Shown: positions 34,989-45,237, counted from the first letter of the stretch. The stretch: 64,000 nucleotides of DNA from Snodgrassella alvi_G (GCA_946478525.1 CAMLCH010000002.1:62001-126000); one strand, 5' to 3'. Made by a program: numbers and translations. Notes: generated by a model not told the origin, from the sequence alone.

Positions 34989-35708
34989 AATACTGCTTAC
35001 TTTCTACATTAAGTTTGGTGTCAAAGAAGATAGGCAGCGTTGCCACGGCCTGTTTTATGAAATGTTAAGGATTCTTTTTAGCATTTTTATGATACAAAAA
35101 CAAGGTGATTATCGGGTATTTTGTTAGAATCAGAGATATATACCTATCAACCATTTATTCAAATTTTTTAACAATTTGATTTTCAGCTAATTATTTATTT
35201 TTAATAAAAACGCTAAAGCCAATATAGATATATTTTAAATAGCTTAAATTTATTTTTGAAAACATCAATAACATGTCATTACAGCAAAGAAAGTTGGAAA
35301 AAATCGATAGTTGAATTGTAAGTGAGATACAAATAACTTCTTTGCAAAACACATCATATACATTAATACGATAAACCAAATTAGGATAATGATATTTTGT
35401 ATTGGGTGATCAGCAAAGCTTGTATTTCGGTATATGCTGATGGTTGTATTTGGCACTAATTTTTAATAGCTGATTTTATGCAATGGGAACTATCATCTCT
35501 GCATAAGTTAACAAAACGACATTTATCTATACACATACTATAACAGAAAATAAAGGTTTCTATGCAATCTTCATGGTGTGAAAAATGTCGTCCACTCTGA
35601 TTTGATCAATAATTTTAATTGAATACCTTATGGTAAAATTTAAAGCAACGTGATGATGCTTTTTCTGCGTAATTGCAGTTGCCCGTCAGACAAAACAGGT
35701 TTTTTAAT
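34989..35708. other. 720-base gap between lysC and rph
   Basis: No supported gene. Short frames on the minus strand around 35191-35456 are A/T-biased, lack SDs and have no family likeness. The stretch must carry the lysC promoter near its left end. Confidence 0.5.
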
Positions 35709-36446
35709 TTAACCTTGAGCAATAGCTTTCTGTTGCTCAATCAAAATTTTTGCGACTCCCTGTTGTGCTAGTTTGATCAAGTCGTTTAATTGTTGCACAC
35801 TAAATGGTGCTCCTTCAGCAGTACCTTGTATTTCGATTAATTGTTCGGAGGCGGTCATGACGACATTGATGTCTGCTTCACAACCTGAATCCTCGGGATA
35901 GTCTAAATCCAGTAAGATTTGACCATTAACGATACCTACGGAAATGGCTGCTACAGCTTCGCGAATCGGGTTTTCAACGATTTTACCGCTAGCCAATAAT
36001 TTGTTTATTGCTAAAGCTAATGCTACGAAAGCACCACTGATGCTGGCTGTTCTGGTACCGCCATCAGCCTGAATGACATCACAATCAATCAGAATCTGTC
36101 TGCTGCCCAGTTTGTCCATATTCATTACCGCTCGTAATGAACGCCCGATTAAACGCTGTATTTCCTGAGTGCGACCGGATTGTTTGCCGGCAACTGCTTC
36201 GCGACGCATGCGACCGTTGGCAGAGGCGGGGAGCATACCGTATTCTGCAGTTACCCAGCCACGACCTGTGTCTTTTAAAAAAGATGGCACATTTTCATCA
36301 ATGGTTGCTGTACAAATTACTTTTGTATGACCACAGCAGATTAACGCAGAGCCATCAGCTTGAGGTAAGAAATTAGGGATAATTTGTAATGGTCGCAGTT
36401 CATCAGCTGCTCGTTGTTGACGTTTGGTAGTATTAGGATGGGTCAT
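35709..36446 (-). CDS. rph: Ribonuclease PH
   Basis: Phosphorolytic 3'-exonuclease trimming tRNA 3' ends. The 245-aa length fits. Visible: RPLQIIPNFLPQADGSALIC (~18-38), the RNase PH signature GWVTAEYGMLPASANGRMRRE (positions ~63-83, with the RR cluster), IDCDVIQADGGTRTASISGA (~118-138) and LDLDYPEDSGCEAD (~180), the acidic metal/phosphate-site residues. Divergent from yicC, as in Neisseria and E. coli neighbourhoods. Confidence 0.97.
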   Translation of the reverse strand: MTHPNTTKRQQRAADELRPLQIIPNFLPQADGSALICCGHTKVICTATIDENVPSFLKDTGRGWVTAEYGMLPASANGRMRREAVAGKQSGRTQEIQRLIGRSLRAVMNMDKLGSRQILIDCDVIQADGGTRTASISGAFVALALAINKLLASGKIVENPIREAVAAISVGIVNGQILLDLDYPEDSGCEADINVVMTASEQLIEIQGTAEGAPFSVQQLNDLIKLAQQGVAKILIEQQKAIAQG

Positions 36447-36517
36447 GATTAGATAGTTGGCAGGTTATCGATTAGCAATTATATATCTGGAAAACGGATG
36501 TGCCCAATATTTAGCGT

Positions 36518-36545
36518 TTGCCTCAGAGTTGCTTTTGGTTATACT
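36518..36545 (+). promoter_or_regulatory. Sigma-70-like promoter of yicC
   Basis: TTGCCT (36518-36523), 16-base spacer, TATACT (36540-36545), 58 bases before the yicC ATG. Confidence 0.5.
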
Positions 36546-36603
36546 TGTCCTGTGAACAAAGTAAATTTTAATAAGACAGTGGTTTTGGTTTAAGGGAAAA
36601 ATA

Positions 36604-37476
36604 ATGTTACAAAGTATGACTGGCTATGCAAATGCTTCTGGGCAATACGGTAGTCGTCAAATTAATCTGGAACTTCGGGCAGTAAATCATCGTTATCTGG
36701 ATATTCAGTTTAAAGTGCCAGATGAATTACGTACTCTGGAAGTGAGAATGCGCGAAATTATCAGTGCTCAGATTATGAGAGGTAAGCTGGAGTGCCGTAT
36801 CCAAATTCAGAATTTATCTGCACAGAGTAATGATAAGTTGCCGATTGACCATAATCTGGTCGCTCAGCTGGTTGATTTTAATACGCAGTTGCGTTTGCAG
36901 CATCAGGATTTGGGAAAACTAACAGTGGCGGATATTCTGCATTTTCCTGGTGTACTGATTGCCAATAATGAGGATAAGGATGCATTAATTGCAGGTGTTT
37001 TGAGTTTGCTTGAACAAGTTCTGAGTGATTTCAGATCGGCCCGTCAGCGTGAAGGGGAGAAGTTACAACAGCATTTACTGGCACGTTTAGATGAAATGAG
37101 TGCTGTTGTTGCCAAAGTGCAAAATATTTTCCCACAATTATTACAGGATTATACTCATAAGGCTGAAGCCAGACTTCGCGAAGCGGTGGCGCAAGTGGAT
37201 GCAGAGCGTCTGAAACAGGAATTTGTGCTGTTTATGCAAAAGGTGGATGTAGATGAAGAACTCAACCGTTTGCATACCCATATTGTTGAAGTTCGGAGAT
37301 TAATTAATGAGCACAAAGGCAGTGTGGGTAAACGGTTGGATTTCTTGATGCAGGAATTAAATCGCGAAGCCAATACTTTAGGTAGCAAAGCTTTTGCAAT
37401 GGAGTGTACTCAGGCATCCGTTGGGCTTAAGGTATTAATTGAACAAATGCGTGAGCAAGTACAAAATGTAGAATAA
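36604..37476 (+). CDS. yicC: YicC family endoribonuclease
   Basis: YicC proteins are endoribonucleases implicated in RNA decay. The 290-aa length fits. The N-terminus LQSMTGYANASGQYGSRQIN with ELRAVNHRYLDIQFKVPDEL, and the C-terminal LDFLMQELNREANTLGSKAF are the two conserved blocks (YicC_N and DUF1732). An AGGG SD precedes the ATG. Divergent from rph; gmk, which often follows, is not here. Confidence 0.95.
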   Translation: MLQSMTGYANASGQYGSRQINLELRAVNHRYLDIQFKVPDELRTLEVRMREIISAQIMRGKLECRIQIQNLSAQSNDKLPIDHNLVAQLVDFNTQLRLQHQDLGKLTVADILHFPGVLIANNEDKDALIAGVLSLLEQVLSDFRSARQREGEKLQQHLLARLDEMSAVVAKVQNIFPQLLQDYTHKAEARLREAVAQVDAERLKQEFVLFMQKVDVDEELNRLHTHIVEVRRLINEHKGSVGKRLDFLMQELNREANTLGSKAFAMECTQASVGLKVLIEQMREQVQNVE

Positions 37477-37500
37477 CTCTCGTACAAGTTAACAAGTATA

Positions 37501-37541
37501 AAAAAACCAAGTTAAGCGATTGCTGAGACTTGGTTTTTTTT
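37501..37541 (+). terminator. Terminator of yicC
   Basis: AAAAAACCAAGT / ACTTGGTTTTTTTT with a 15-base loop, 25 bases past the stop. Confidence 0.85.
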
Positions 37542-37653
37542 GCTGATTATCAGCGTTAATGCAATATATTCAAAAATTTAATGTTAGGCCTGTTGATTAG
37601 AGATGATTATCTAGCAGCTTATTAAATAATTTCAGCTAAAACGTTGCGCAAAT

Positions 37654-38847
37654 TTAGCAATTGATTTCGATCATGCGTCTGGCTGCTTCTAAGCAGTCGT
37701 CTAATTCAGAAACTAATGCAATACGGACAAATCCTGCTCCCGGATTACCATGTATAGTATTTCTGGCTAAAAAACGTCCCGGTAAAACTTTAATCGCAGC
37801 TTTTTGCCATAATAACTGCGTAAAGGCCAGATCATCACCTTGCGGAACTGCTAGCCATAGGTAAAAAGATGCGTCAGGTTTTTGTACAATGTATTTTTGT
37901 TGCAGAATCGGTAATACCTGAGCAAATTTTTCACGGTACAGTTCACGATTAGCAATTACATGCTCTTCATCACCCCAAGCTGCAATACTGGCATACTGAA
38001 CCGGTAAGCTCATGGCACTGCCATGATAGGTACGATATATTAAAAACTCTGCCAGTAATTTGCTATCACCAGCTACAAATCCCGAACGTAAGCCGGGGGC
38101 ATTTGAACGTTTAGACAGGCTGGTAAACATGACCAGTTTTTCAAAAGTTCGACCTAATTTTGTGGCTGCTTCTAATATGCCGAGTGGTTTGTTATTGTCC
38201 TCAAAGTAAATTTCAGAATAACACTCATCTGAGGCAATGACAAAATCATATTTATCCTGCAAAGCAAACAGTTCCTGCCAATCTGCCAGATTCATCACTG
38301 CGCCACTGGGATTGGCTGGTGTACAGACAAAAACAAGTTGAACTTGCGACCAGGTGTCGCTATCAATCTGGTGCCATTGTGGAATAAAACGCGGTGCATT
38401 GCAGTTAACGTATTCTATTTGTGCTCCAGCAAGTAATGCTGCACCTTCATAAATCTGGTAAAACGGATTAGGACTAATTACTATTGGTTTGTGAATACCA
38501 GCTGGATTGATAATAGTTTGTGTAAAGGCAAATAGCGCTTCACGACTTCCTAAAACCGGCAAAATTTCTGTATCAGAGTTAACATTGATTCCATTATAGC
38601 GATGCGCTAGCCACTGTGCACAAGCCTGACGTAACTGTGGTAAACCTGCTGTTACCGGATAAACGGATAAACCATCCAGATGGTTGACCAGTGCCTGTTT
38701 TAATACAGTTGGTGTAGGGTGTTTTGGTTCACCTATATGTAAGGCAATTGGTTTTAAATGAGCTGGTGCTTCTAATCCATCCATTAGATTACGCAGGCGC
38801 GCAAAAGGATAGGGTTGCAGCATTTCTAGTCTGGGGTTCATAGTCAT
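37654..38847 (-). CDS. dapC: Succinyldiaminopimelate transaminase
   Basis: PLP-dependent class I aminotransferase making N-succinyl-LL-diaminopimelate for lysine and peptidoglycan. A 397-aa protein; ALHIGEPKHPTP near residue 36, CTPANPSGAVM (~174) binding substrate, SDECYSEIYF (~205) with the PLP-ring Asp/Tyr, and the Schiff-base lysine in TSLSKRSNAPGLRSGF (~244). DapC is chosen over general aminotransferases from the GEPKHPTP motif and likeness to neisserial DapC. An alternative ATG lies two codons downstream. Monocistronic. Confidence 0.88.
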   Translation of the reverse strand: MTMNPRLEMLQPYPFARLRNLMDGLEAPAHLKPIALHIGEPKHPTPTVLKQALVNHLDGLSVYPVTAGLPQLRQACAQWLAHRYNGINVNSDTEILPVLGSREALFAFTQTIINPAGIHKPIVISPNPFYQIYEGAALLAGAQIEYVNCNAPRFIPQWHQIDSDTWSQVQLVFVCTPANPSGAVMNLADWQELFALQDKYDFVIASDECYSEIYFEDNNKPLGILEAATKLGRTFEKLVMFTSLSKRSNAPGLRSGFVAGDSKLLAEFLIYRTYHGSAMSLPVQYASIAAWGDEEHVIANRELYREKFAQVLPILQQKYIVQKPDASFYLWLAVPQGDDLAFTQLLWQKAAIKVLPGRFLARNTIHGNPGAGFVRIALVSELDDCLEAARRMIEINC

Positions 38848-39277
38848 TCAGCAATTAGAATTTTATGGTGGTAATATTATCATTAATTCACAGATCCGGT
38901 CAGCCCATAGATTCTGAATAATTAATCTTAATTAATAACCTTATCTTTATATTCATGATTAATTATTAAGTATTTGCTATATTTACCAATGGTTTATGGA
39001 TGAATATCTCATAAGTTTAGGTAAAAGATCATTGCAGCTTAATTGTTTTTAAATTTATACGGGCATAATATTTTAAAAGCCATTTTATGATTTCTAATCA
39101 TATTTTAGTTATTTTTTGAGAATCGTTTTTCCACTGATATTTAATTGACCTTTATTGAGAAATATAGCTTTACTAGGGTAGTAGATATTATTTGCACCAT
39201 TTTTCACTGGTTTATTGAATAATAAACCTAGTGACAAGAGTCTATTTGATTATTGATTAATGATTACATTATATTTT
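38848..39277. other. 430-base A/T-rich gap with a hairpin
   Basis: No gene seen. An inverted repeat at 39205-39233 (CACTGGTTTATT / AATAAACCTAGTG, one bulge) lies about 45 bases past the minus-strand gene at 39278 and may end its transcript, though no U-run follows. Confidence 0.45.
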
Positions 39278-40447
39278 TTAAGCACTTTTCTGTGCGGCCA
39301 TGGTTTCTCCGGTCAAAAGATAGGCAATGGTTTCTTTGACACTACGCATGGCCTGACCAAAAGGTAGTGGATCTTTGCCACGAAAGAATAAGCCTTTATC
39401 AGTTTCTCCACGCCAAGCAGCTGCCAGTTTTAAATCAATACAAAATTGTCCGGCTTTATCCAGTCCGTCGCGCAAACCGCAAACAGACAAACAATTTATG
39501 CCTTGCGTACAACGACGTGGATCAGCTTTAGCATTGTTTTGTAGTATGGTTTCGCGTTTAAGATAGCTATCAAGAAATTTATTTTTAATGCCACGTGCCG
39601 GTAAACCGGCAACCGACATAAATTCGACAATTTGTTCACCTTCAGCACCAGCGAGCATTTTTTTAAAATTCAAGTGTGCATCGCCTTCTTTGGTAACGGC
39701 AAAAGCTGTACCAATCTGCACAGCAGCTGCCCCCCATTCTTTCAATGCTAATGATATTTTTTGAAAGTTTGCCATACCGCCTGCAATAATGAGCGGAATT
39801 TTTTCTCGCTCAAGCCCTAATTTTTTGAATAGCTCGAATGTTTCCTCCAGCACACGTTTGAAATCAAACCGTTCGTCGTTTACACCTGACACAGTAGCTG
39901 CACCTAAATGTCCGGCAGCATGAGCAGGATGTTCGATTACAATAGCATCAGGTAAACGATTTTTTTTCATCCACCGCTTTAAGATAATAGAAATACCACG
40001 GGATTCGGACAGAATAGGTAATAAAGCCACATCGGGGAAATCGGCGGTCATTTCCGGTAAATCAAGGGGTAAACCTGCACCCATAACGATAGCATGAGCG
40101 CCTGATTCGCAGGATTGCTGTACCATAGCATGATGATCTTTAACTGCTTTCATGACATTAACCGCAATCATGCCTTTACCCTGTGATTGTGTTAAAGCCG
40201 ATTTGATTTCACGATCCAGTGCTATGCGATTAAGTGCGTCGTATTTTTCCTGCGTAGGATGTTGCTTGGATTGAGCGAGCAGATCAGGATGCAGATGACG
40301 TAAGTCTACACTGGCAATGGTGCCCACACCATTTTCACGTGCCACTGCACTGGCCAGACCGGAAGCAGAAACGCCAACCCCCATCCCACCTTGCACAATG
40401 GGGATTAACTGATGGTTGCGGATGATGAGTGGTGCAAATTCCTGCAT
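39278..40447 (-). CDS. Nitronate monooxygenase-like FMN flavoprotein
   Basis: A 389-aa TIM-barrel flavoprotein of the NMO/2-nitropropane dioxygenase superfamily, which also contains FabK and PfaD. Visible: PIVQGGMGVGVSASGLASAV (~17-37), MIAVNVMKAVKDH (~92), IVIEHPAHAAGHLGAA (~167, with the catalytic-type His) and IAGGMANFQKI, AAVQIGTAFAVT (~220-250) for FMN phosphate. A C-terminal extension has RRCTQGINCLSVCG (three cysteines, C-x5-C-x3-C), not part of the classic barrel. Exact substrate unknown. Monocistronic. Confidence 0.8.
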   Translation of the reverse strand: MQEFAPLIIRNHQLIPIVQGGMGVGVSASGLASAVARENGVGTIASVDLRHLHPDLLAQSKQHPTQEKYDALNRIALDREIKSALTQSQGKGMIAVNVMKAVKDHHAMVQQSCESGAHAIVMGAGLPLDLPEMTADFPDVALLPILSESRGISIILKRWMKKNRLPDAIVIEHPAHAAGHLGAATVSGVNDERFDFKRVLEETFELFKKLGLEREKIPLIIAGGMANFQKISLALKEWGAAAVQIGTAFAVTKEGDAHLNFKKMLAGAEGEQIVEFMSVAGLPARGIKNKFLDSYLKRETILQNNAKADPRRCTQGINCLSVCGLRDGLDKAGQFCIDLKLAAAWRGETDKGLFFRGKDPLPFGQAMRSVKETIAYLLTGETMAAQKSA

Positions 40448-40784
40448 ATTACGTCCTGTCTCTGTAGGTAGATATTTAATTTATAGATAGCTGAATTAAT
40501 GACTTGATATTCAGTTCTTGTGTGTTTAATACGTTGATAATCTATATCTATAATTTAAATTAGTGTATGTACTCTATTATTGACCTGCACCCCTGTCAAG
40601 CAGTAAAAGTATAAATTTTCAGCATCAATTTTGTTTTGTAGGTTTTGTACGACAAAGTTAGAATGAGTAATGATGGTATTGATAATTTATTTGTATACGG
40701 ATATTGTCTGGGGCTCGTGCTACAATAAGCGCCAGAGCATTAAAAAAATTGTAATCAATTAGGGTAAAATAGGGTAAAACAATA
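40448..40784. other. Divergent intergenic region
   Basis: No gene. TACAAT at 40721-40726 could be the -10 of the NlpC/P60 gene (59 bases upstream); a matching -35 is not clear. The AT-rich left part should hold the NMO-like promoter. Confidence 0.4.
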
Positions 40785-41309
40785 ATGGTTACGTGTAATG
40801 CACAACGGCGTGTTTTTTTAAGCGCGCTGGTTCTGGTTGTGGCTGGCTGTGGCGACCCGGTTAAAAAAGTGGTTATGCTACCTAATCATCATCTGCAACC
40901 GATCAGGATTACTAAAGTCAGTCATGCCGCTGGCAGTCAGGAATTGTTATTGCAAAGCCTGAGTCTGATTGGCACGCCCTATCGCTATGGTGGTAGTAGT
41001 CGTGAAAATGGGTTTGATTGTAGTGGCATGGTGCAATATATTTATAAGCAGGCATTACAGGTAAATTTACCTCGTACCGCTCGTGATATTGCTGCTGTGT
41101 CTACACCAATTCATAAACGGGATCTACGGATAGGCGATTTGGTTTTTTTTAATACTAATGGCCAGAGCTATTCCCATGTTGGACTGTACATCGGTGATGG
41201 TCAGTTTATTCATGCGCCATCCAGTAATGGCAATATTCGTACTGCCAGATTGGATCAACCCTATTTTAATCAGCGTTTTACTGATGCTCGAACGCTATTT
41301 GCCCGTTAA
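40785..41309 (+). CDS. NlpC/P60 family lipoprotein endopeptidase
   Basis: Predicted cell-wall hydrolase cutting D-Glu-meso-DAP bonds in stem peptides, anchored by lipid. A 174-aa protein with signal RRVFLSALVLVVAGC (lipid Cys22). The NlpC/P60 domain covers ~55-174: Cys79 in GFDCSGMVQYIY, His131 in SHVGLYIG, His143 in FIHAPS form the triad. Resembles Spr/MepS. Followed after 60 bases by ackA on the same strand. Confidence 0.92.
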   Translation: MVTCNAQRRVFLSALVLVVAGCGDPVKKVVMLPNHHLQPIRITKVSHAAGSQELLLQSLSLIGTPYRYGGSSRENGFDCSGMVQYIYKQALQVNLPRTARDIAAVSTPIHKRDLRIGDLVFFNTNGQSYSHVGLYIGDGQFIHAPSSNGNIRTARLDQPYFNQRFTDARTLFAR

Positions 41310-41369
41310 TTTTAAAGAGCTGATGTTCTTTGTTAATGACTGAAGTATATAAACAGGAAAAAAACAATT

Positions 41370-42575
41370 ATGAGTAATCAAGATTTGGTATTAATACTGA
41401 ATTGTGGTAGTTCTTCTGTAAAGGCTGCTGTAATGGATGTGGCCAAAAAAGAAGTATTAATGAGTTGTCTGGCTGAAAAAGTAGGCACTCCTGATGCCTA
41501 TATCACCTTTAAAGTAAACGGTGAAAAAGAAAAACAAGATTTAAGTGATGCTTATGATCACTCAGGTGCAGTAATGGCTTTACTGGCTGAGTTGAAAAAA
41601 TTAGGTTTATACGATCGCGTCAAAGCAATCGGTCATCGCGTTGTACATGGCGGTGAACGCTTTACTCATTCTACTGTGATTACTCCTGAAGTAATGAAGG
41701 ATATAGAAGCATGTATTGTTCTGGCTCCATTGCACAATCCTGCTCATATTCTCGGTATTGAAGCTGCGCAAAAAGCATTTCCTGCATTACCACAGGTTGC
41801 GGTATTCGATACAGCTTTCCATCAAACTATGCCTCCTCATGCATTCCATTATGCTGTTCCTACCAGTTTATATACTAAATATGGTGTACGCCGTTATGGT
41901 GCGCATGGTACCAGCTATCGTTTTGTTGCTCAGGAAACCGCATCTCTGTTGAATCGTGATATCAAACAGATGAGCATGGTAATTGCCCATTTGGGTAATG
42001 GTGCGTCTATTACTGCTGTTAAAAACGGTGAATCGCAGGATACCAGCATGGGCCTGACTCCGCTGGAAGGTTTGGTAATGGGTACCCGTAGTGGTGACGT
42101 TGATCCAAGTATTTTCTCATTCTTGGCCGCTAATGCCAGTATGAGCATTGATCAGGTTACTGAAATGCTTAATAAAGAAAGTGGTATGCTTGGTCTGTCT
42201 AATCTGTCTAATGACTGCCGTGTTTTAGAAGAAGCTGCTGCTAATGGTGATCAAGGTGCAGAGCTGGCCTTAAGCGTGTTTGCTTACCGTTTGGCCAAAT
42301 ATATTGGTAGCATGACTGTTGCTGCTGGTGGTTTGGATGCATTGGTATTTACTGGTGGTATCGGTGAAAACTCAAATACTATGCGTGAAAAAGTAGTTAA
42401 TTACTTGCACGTATTTGGTTTGTTCCTTGATCCAGCTGCTAATCTGGATGCACGCTTTGGTAAAGCTGGAGTTATCAGCACTAAAGAAAGCAAGGGTTGT
42501 GTGATGGTAGTACCTACTAATGAAGAGCTGATGATTGCTTTAGATACCGCTCATCTGACAGGTATGGAACTGTAA
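41370..42575 (+). CDS. ackA: Acetate kinase
   Basis: Interconverts acetyl phosphate + ADP and acetate + ATP. The 401-aa length fits the family. Signatures: LNCGSSSVKAAV (~10-21), VGHRVVHGGERFT-type AIGHRVVHGGERF (~85), FDTAFHQTMPPHAF (~147), RYGAHGTSYRFV (~175) and FTGGIGENS (~325). An AGGAAAAAAACA SD area precedes the ATG. pta is not adjacent. Own terminator downstream. Confidence 0.98.
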   Translation: MSNQDLVLILNCGSSSVKAAVMDVAKKEVLMSCLAEKVGTPDAYITFKVNGEKEKQDLSDAYDHSGAVMALLAELKKLGLYDRVKAIGHRVVHGGERFTHSTVITPEVMKDIEACIVLAPLHNPAHILGIEAAQKAFPALPQVAVFDTAFHQTMPPHAFHYAVPTSLYTKYGVRRYGAHGTSYRFVAQETASLLNRDIKQMSMVIAHLGNGASITAVKNGESQDTSMGLTPLEGLVMGTRSGDVDPSIFSFLAANASMSIDQVTEMLNKESGMLGLSNLSNDCRVLEEAAANGDQGAELALSVFAYRLAKYIGSMTVAAGGLDALVFTGGIGENSNTMREKVVNYLHVFGLFLDPAANLDARFGKAGVISTKESKGCVMVVPTNEELMIALDTAHLTGMEL

Positions 42576-42633
42576 TTTACCAGCAGATAAACTCTGGTAA
42601 AAATAAACTTTTTAGCTTTTCCAGCTTTTAATT

Positions 42634-42670
42634 AAAACTGACTTTATTTTCTGATAAAGTCAGTTTTTTT
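42634..42670 (+). terminator. Terminator of ackA
   Basis: AAAACTGACTTTAT, loop TTTCTG, ATAAAGTCAGTTTTTTT; 58 bases past ackA. Confidence 0.85.
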
Positions 42671-42803
42671 ATATCGATTGGCAGTTTGAACTTTGCTGTA
42701 TTGAATTGCTAAAATACTTCTTTCACTCAAGTAAGAAAATTTAGGCCGAGTAATGATGTTTTTAACTGAGTAAAATAGTCAATGAATAAGATTTCATGCC
42801 TGC

Positions 42804-43349
42804 TTACTTATCACCAATCGTTTGCTGGATTTTCATTACCCGTTCTCCGAATTCACGTACTTTTTGCCAGTCTGTATACTCAATATGTGCTTTAAGATTG
42901 GTTTCACCTTTGTTGATTTTCATAACCAGTTTCATCATATATCGATCAATCAGATTATATTTGGCATAATGTAATTCACCGGCAAAAATACCGATTACAT
43001 CAGGTTGCCAAGGAGATTTTTCGAAAAATTTGCGCGTATAAGTATGGGTTTCAGGTGTGCTGCGATGCGGCTTATTAGCCAGTATGCTGACACTAAAAAA
43101 GGCGGTTCGGCTTTGATTGAGTACATGCTGATTTTGTCTGAGCCAGACAGCCAGTTTTGCTGCATAGTGACCATAACGAATGGAGGCACCAATGATGATT
43201 TGATCATAATCACCGAGTATGAGGGCGGGGGCTTCGTTCAGGTTAACTACGCTGACTAAAATACCGGCTGCTGTCCATTGCTTTTCCAGTATCTGTGCAA
43301 TCTTATACGTATAGCCAAAACGGCTGCTGTAGATAAGCAGATATTTCAT
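42804..43349 (-). CDS. hemG: HemG-type menaquinone-dependent protoporphyrinogen oxidase
   Basis: Flavodoxin-fold enzyme oxidising protoporphyrinogen IX, the step before HemH. The ATG at 43349 gives 181 aa (MKYLLIYSSRFGYTYKIAQI); a TTG two codons earlier is the alternative. The FMN phosphate loop SSRFGYTYKIA (~8-18), IIIGASIRYGHYAAKL (~53) and FFSVSILANKPHRSTPETHTY (~87, the HemG-specific long loop) fit HemG. A general flavodoxin is less likely because of that loop. Quinone use is inferred from the family. Confidence 0.85.
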   Translation of the reverse strand: MKYLLIYSSRFGYTYKIAQILEKQWTAAGILVSVVNLNEAPALILGDYDQIIIGASIRYGHYAAKLAVWLRQNQHVLNQSRTAFFSVSILANKPHRSTPETHTYTRKFFEKSPWQPDVIGIFAGELHYAKYNLIDRYMMKLVMKINKGETNLKAHIEYTDWQKVREFGERVMKIQQTIGDK

Positions 43350-43506
43350 GGGCAAAACTTCGTGATTAGATATTATGAATCATACCACGCTTAATATGGT
43401 TAATGCTTAATATGACTGAATTGCTTAAGTTAAATATAAAGTAATCAATTCAGGCTTTTTTACTGGCCGGAGACTGGTACAATACTGGCTGTTTTGGGAG
43501 ATATCT

Positions 43507-45225
43507 ATGAAAGCCAGTCAGTTTTATATTTCGACACTAAAAGAAGCTCCAGCAGAAGCGGAGCTAGCCAGTCATAAACTTATGCTGCGTACCGGAATGA
43601 TCCGTCGCCTAGCGAGTGGATTATATACCTGGATGCCAATGGGCTTGCGTGTCTTACGCAAGGTTGAGCATATTGTTCGCGAAGAAATGAATCGTGCCGG
43701 TTCTATTGAATTACTGATGCCGGTGGTACAACCGGCTGAGTTATGGCAGGAAAGTGGACGCTGGTCTTTTTATGGTAAGGAATTGTTACGTATTACTGAC
43801 CGCCATGAACGAGAGTTTTGTCTGGGTCCTACCTGTGAAGAAGTCATTACTGATATCGTACGCAGTGAAATCCGCAGCTATAAACAATTGCCGTTAAATT
43901 TTTATCATATTCAGACTAAATTTCGCGATGAAGTGCGCCCACGCTTTGGGGTAATGCGGGCACGAGAATTTGTGATGAAGGATGCTTATTCATTCCACAC
44001 GACTTTTGAATCATTGCAACAATCGTATCAGGATATGTTTAATGCTTATTGTCGTATATTTGATCGGTTAGGACTGGATTATCGTCCAGTGGCAGCCGAC
44101 ACTGGTAGTATTGGTGGAACTGGTTCGCATGAGTTTCAGGTGTTAGCAGAAAGTGGCGAAGATGTCATTGCATACAGTGATGCATCAGATTATGCAGCCA
44201 ATGTTGAATTAGCAACTACTTTACCACTGAGCGGTCAGCGCCAAAGTGCTACTCAGTCTTTAACTAAATTACATACACCAAATGTCCGCAGTATTGAACA
44301 ATTGGTTGAATACTTGCAAGTACCAACTGAACAGACCTTAAAATCTCTGGTTGTAGAAGGCGAAGAAGAAGGCACTGTTGTGCTTTTACTGGTGCGTGGT
44401 GACCATCATCTGAATGAAATCAAAGCTGAAAAATTGGCCGGAGTGAAATCGCCATTAGCGATGGCTTCAAACGAAGCTATAGAAGCGGCCTTTAATGGTG
44501 CTCATGGTGGATCTTTAGGTCCAGTGGGCTTTAATGGCAAGGTTTATGCTGATTTTGCTACCGCAACTGGAGCCGACTGGGTAATTGGTGCCAATGAAGA
44601 CGATCATCATTTTCAAGGCTTTAATTTTGGTCGTGATGCAGCAGAACCTGAATTTGTTGATTTACGTGATGTGATTGCTGGTGATCCCAGTCCTTGTGGT
44701 CAAGGTAATCTGAAACTGGCACGCGGTATCGAAGTAGGTCATGTATTTCAGCTACGAACAAAATATTCAGAAGCTTTGCAAGCTACAGTTTTGGATCAGA
44801 ATGGTAAAAACGTAGTACTGGAAATGGGCTGTTATGGTATCGGGATTACTCGCGTGGTAGCAGCAGCTATTGAACAAAATAATGATGAACGCGGTATTAT
44901 TTGGACAGAGGCGATGGCACCGTTTACGGTCGTGATCGTGCCCATGAATTATAAAAAGTCGGCTGACGTAAAGGCTGCTGCTGATGACCTGTATCAGCAA
45001 TTACAGCAGGCAGGGGTTGATGTACTACTGGATGATCGCGATGAACGCTCTGGGGTGTTGCTGCATGATTCTGAATTGATTGGCATTCCACATCGGATTG
45101 TGATTGGTGATCGTGGTTTGAAAGCTGGTAAGGTTGAATATCAGGCAAGGAAAGACACTGAGGCTACCGAAATGGCTATTGATACGGTAGTGTCTTACAT
45201 GTGCACGCTACTCAAACAAAAGTAA
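43507..45225 (+). CDS. proS: Prolyl-tRNA synthetase (bacterial type)
   Basis: Class II enzyme charging tRNA-Pro; cognate tRNA-Pro(GGG) is at 13200. The 572-aa length fits. Motif 1 region GLRVLRKVEHIVREEMNRAG (~45-65), motif 2 KFRDEVRPRFGVMRAREF (~138), the editing INS domain (~225-400, with FATATGADWVIGANEDDHHF), motif 3 GCYGIGITRVVAAAIEQN (~440) and anticodon domain to the end. Preceded by TACAAT at 43478 as possible -10, and GGGAG SD. Confidence 0.98.
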   Translation: MKASQFYISTLKEAPAEAELASHKLMLRTGMIRRLASGLYTWMPMGLRVLRKVEHIVREEMNRAGSIELLMPVVQPAELWQESGRWSFYGKELLRITDRHEREFCLGPTCEEVITDIVRSEIRSYKQLPLNFYHIQTKFRDEVRPRFGVMRAREFVMKDAYSFHTTFESLQQSYQDMFNAYCRIFDRLGLDYRPVAADTGSIGGTGSHEFQVLAESGEDVIAYSDASDYAANVELATTLPLSGQRQSATQSLTKLHTPNVRSIEQLVEYLQVPTEQTLKSLVVEGEEEGTVVLLLVRGDHHLNEIKAEKLAGVKSPLAMASNEAIEAAFNGAHGGSLGPVGFNGKVYADFATATGADWVIGANEDDHHFQGFNFGRDAAEPEFVDLRDVIAGDPSPCGQGNLKLARGIEVGHVFQLRTKYSEALQATVLDQNGKNVVLEMGCYGIGITRVVAAAIEQNNDERGIIWTEAMAPFTVVIVPMNYKKSADVKAAADDLYQQLQQAGVDVLLDDRDERSGVLLHDSELIGIPHRIVIGDRGLKAGKVEYQARKDTEATEMAIDTVVSYMCTLLKQK

Positions 45226-45237
45226 TTTTTGTAGCCT

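Noticed and set aside
35191..35456. Two minus-strand frames of about 62 codons upstream of lysC
   Set aside because: Overlapping frames in A/T-rich non-coding DNA, no ribosome-binding site, low-complexity Phe/Ile/Cys composition.
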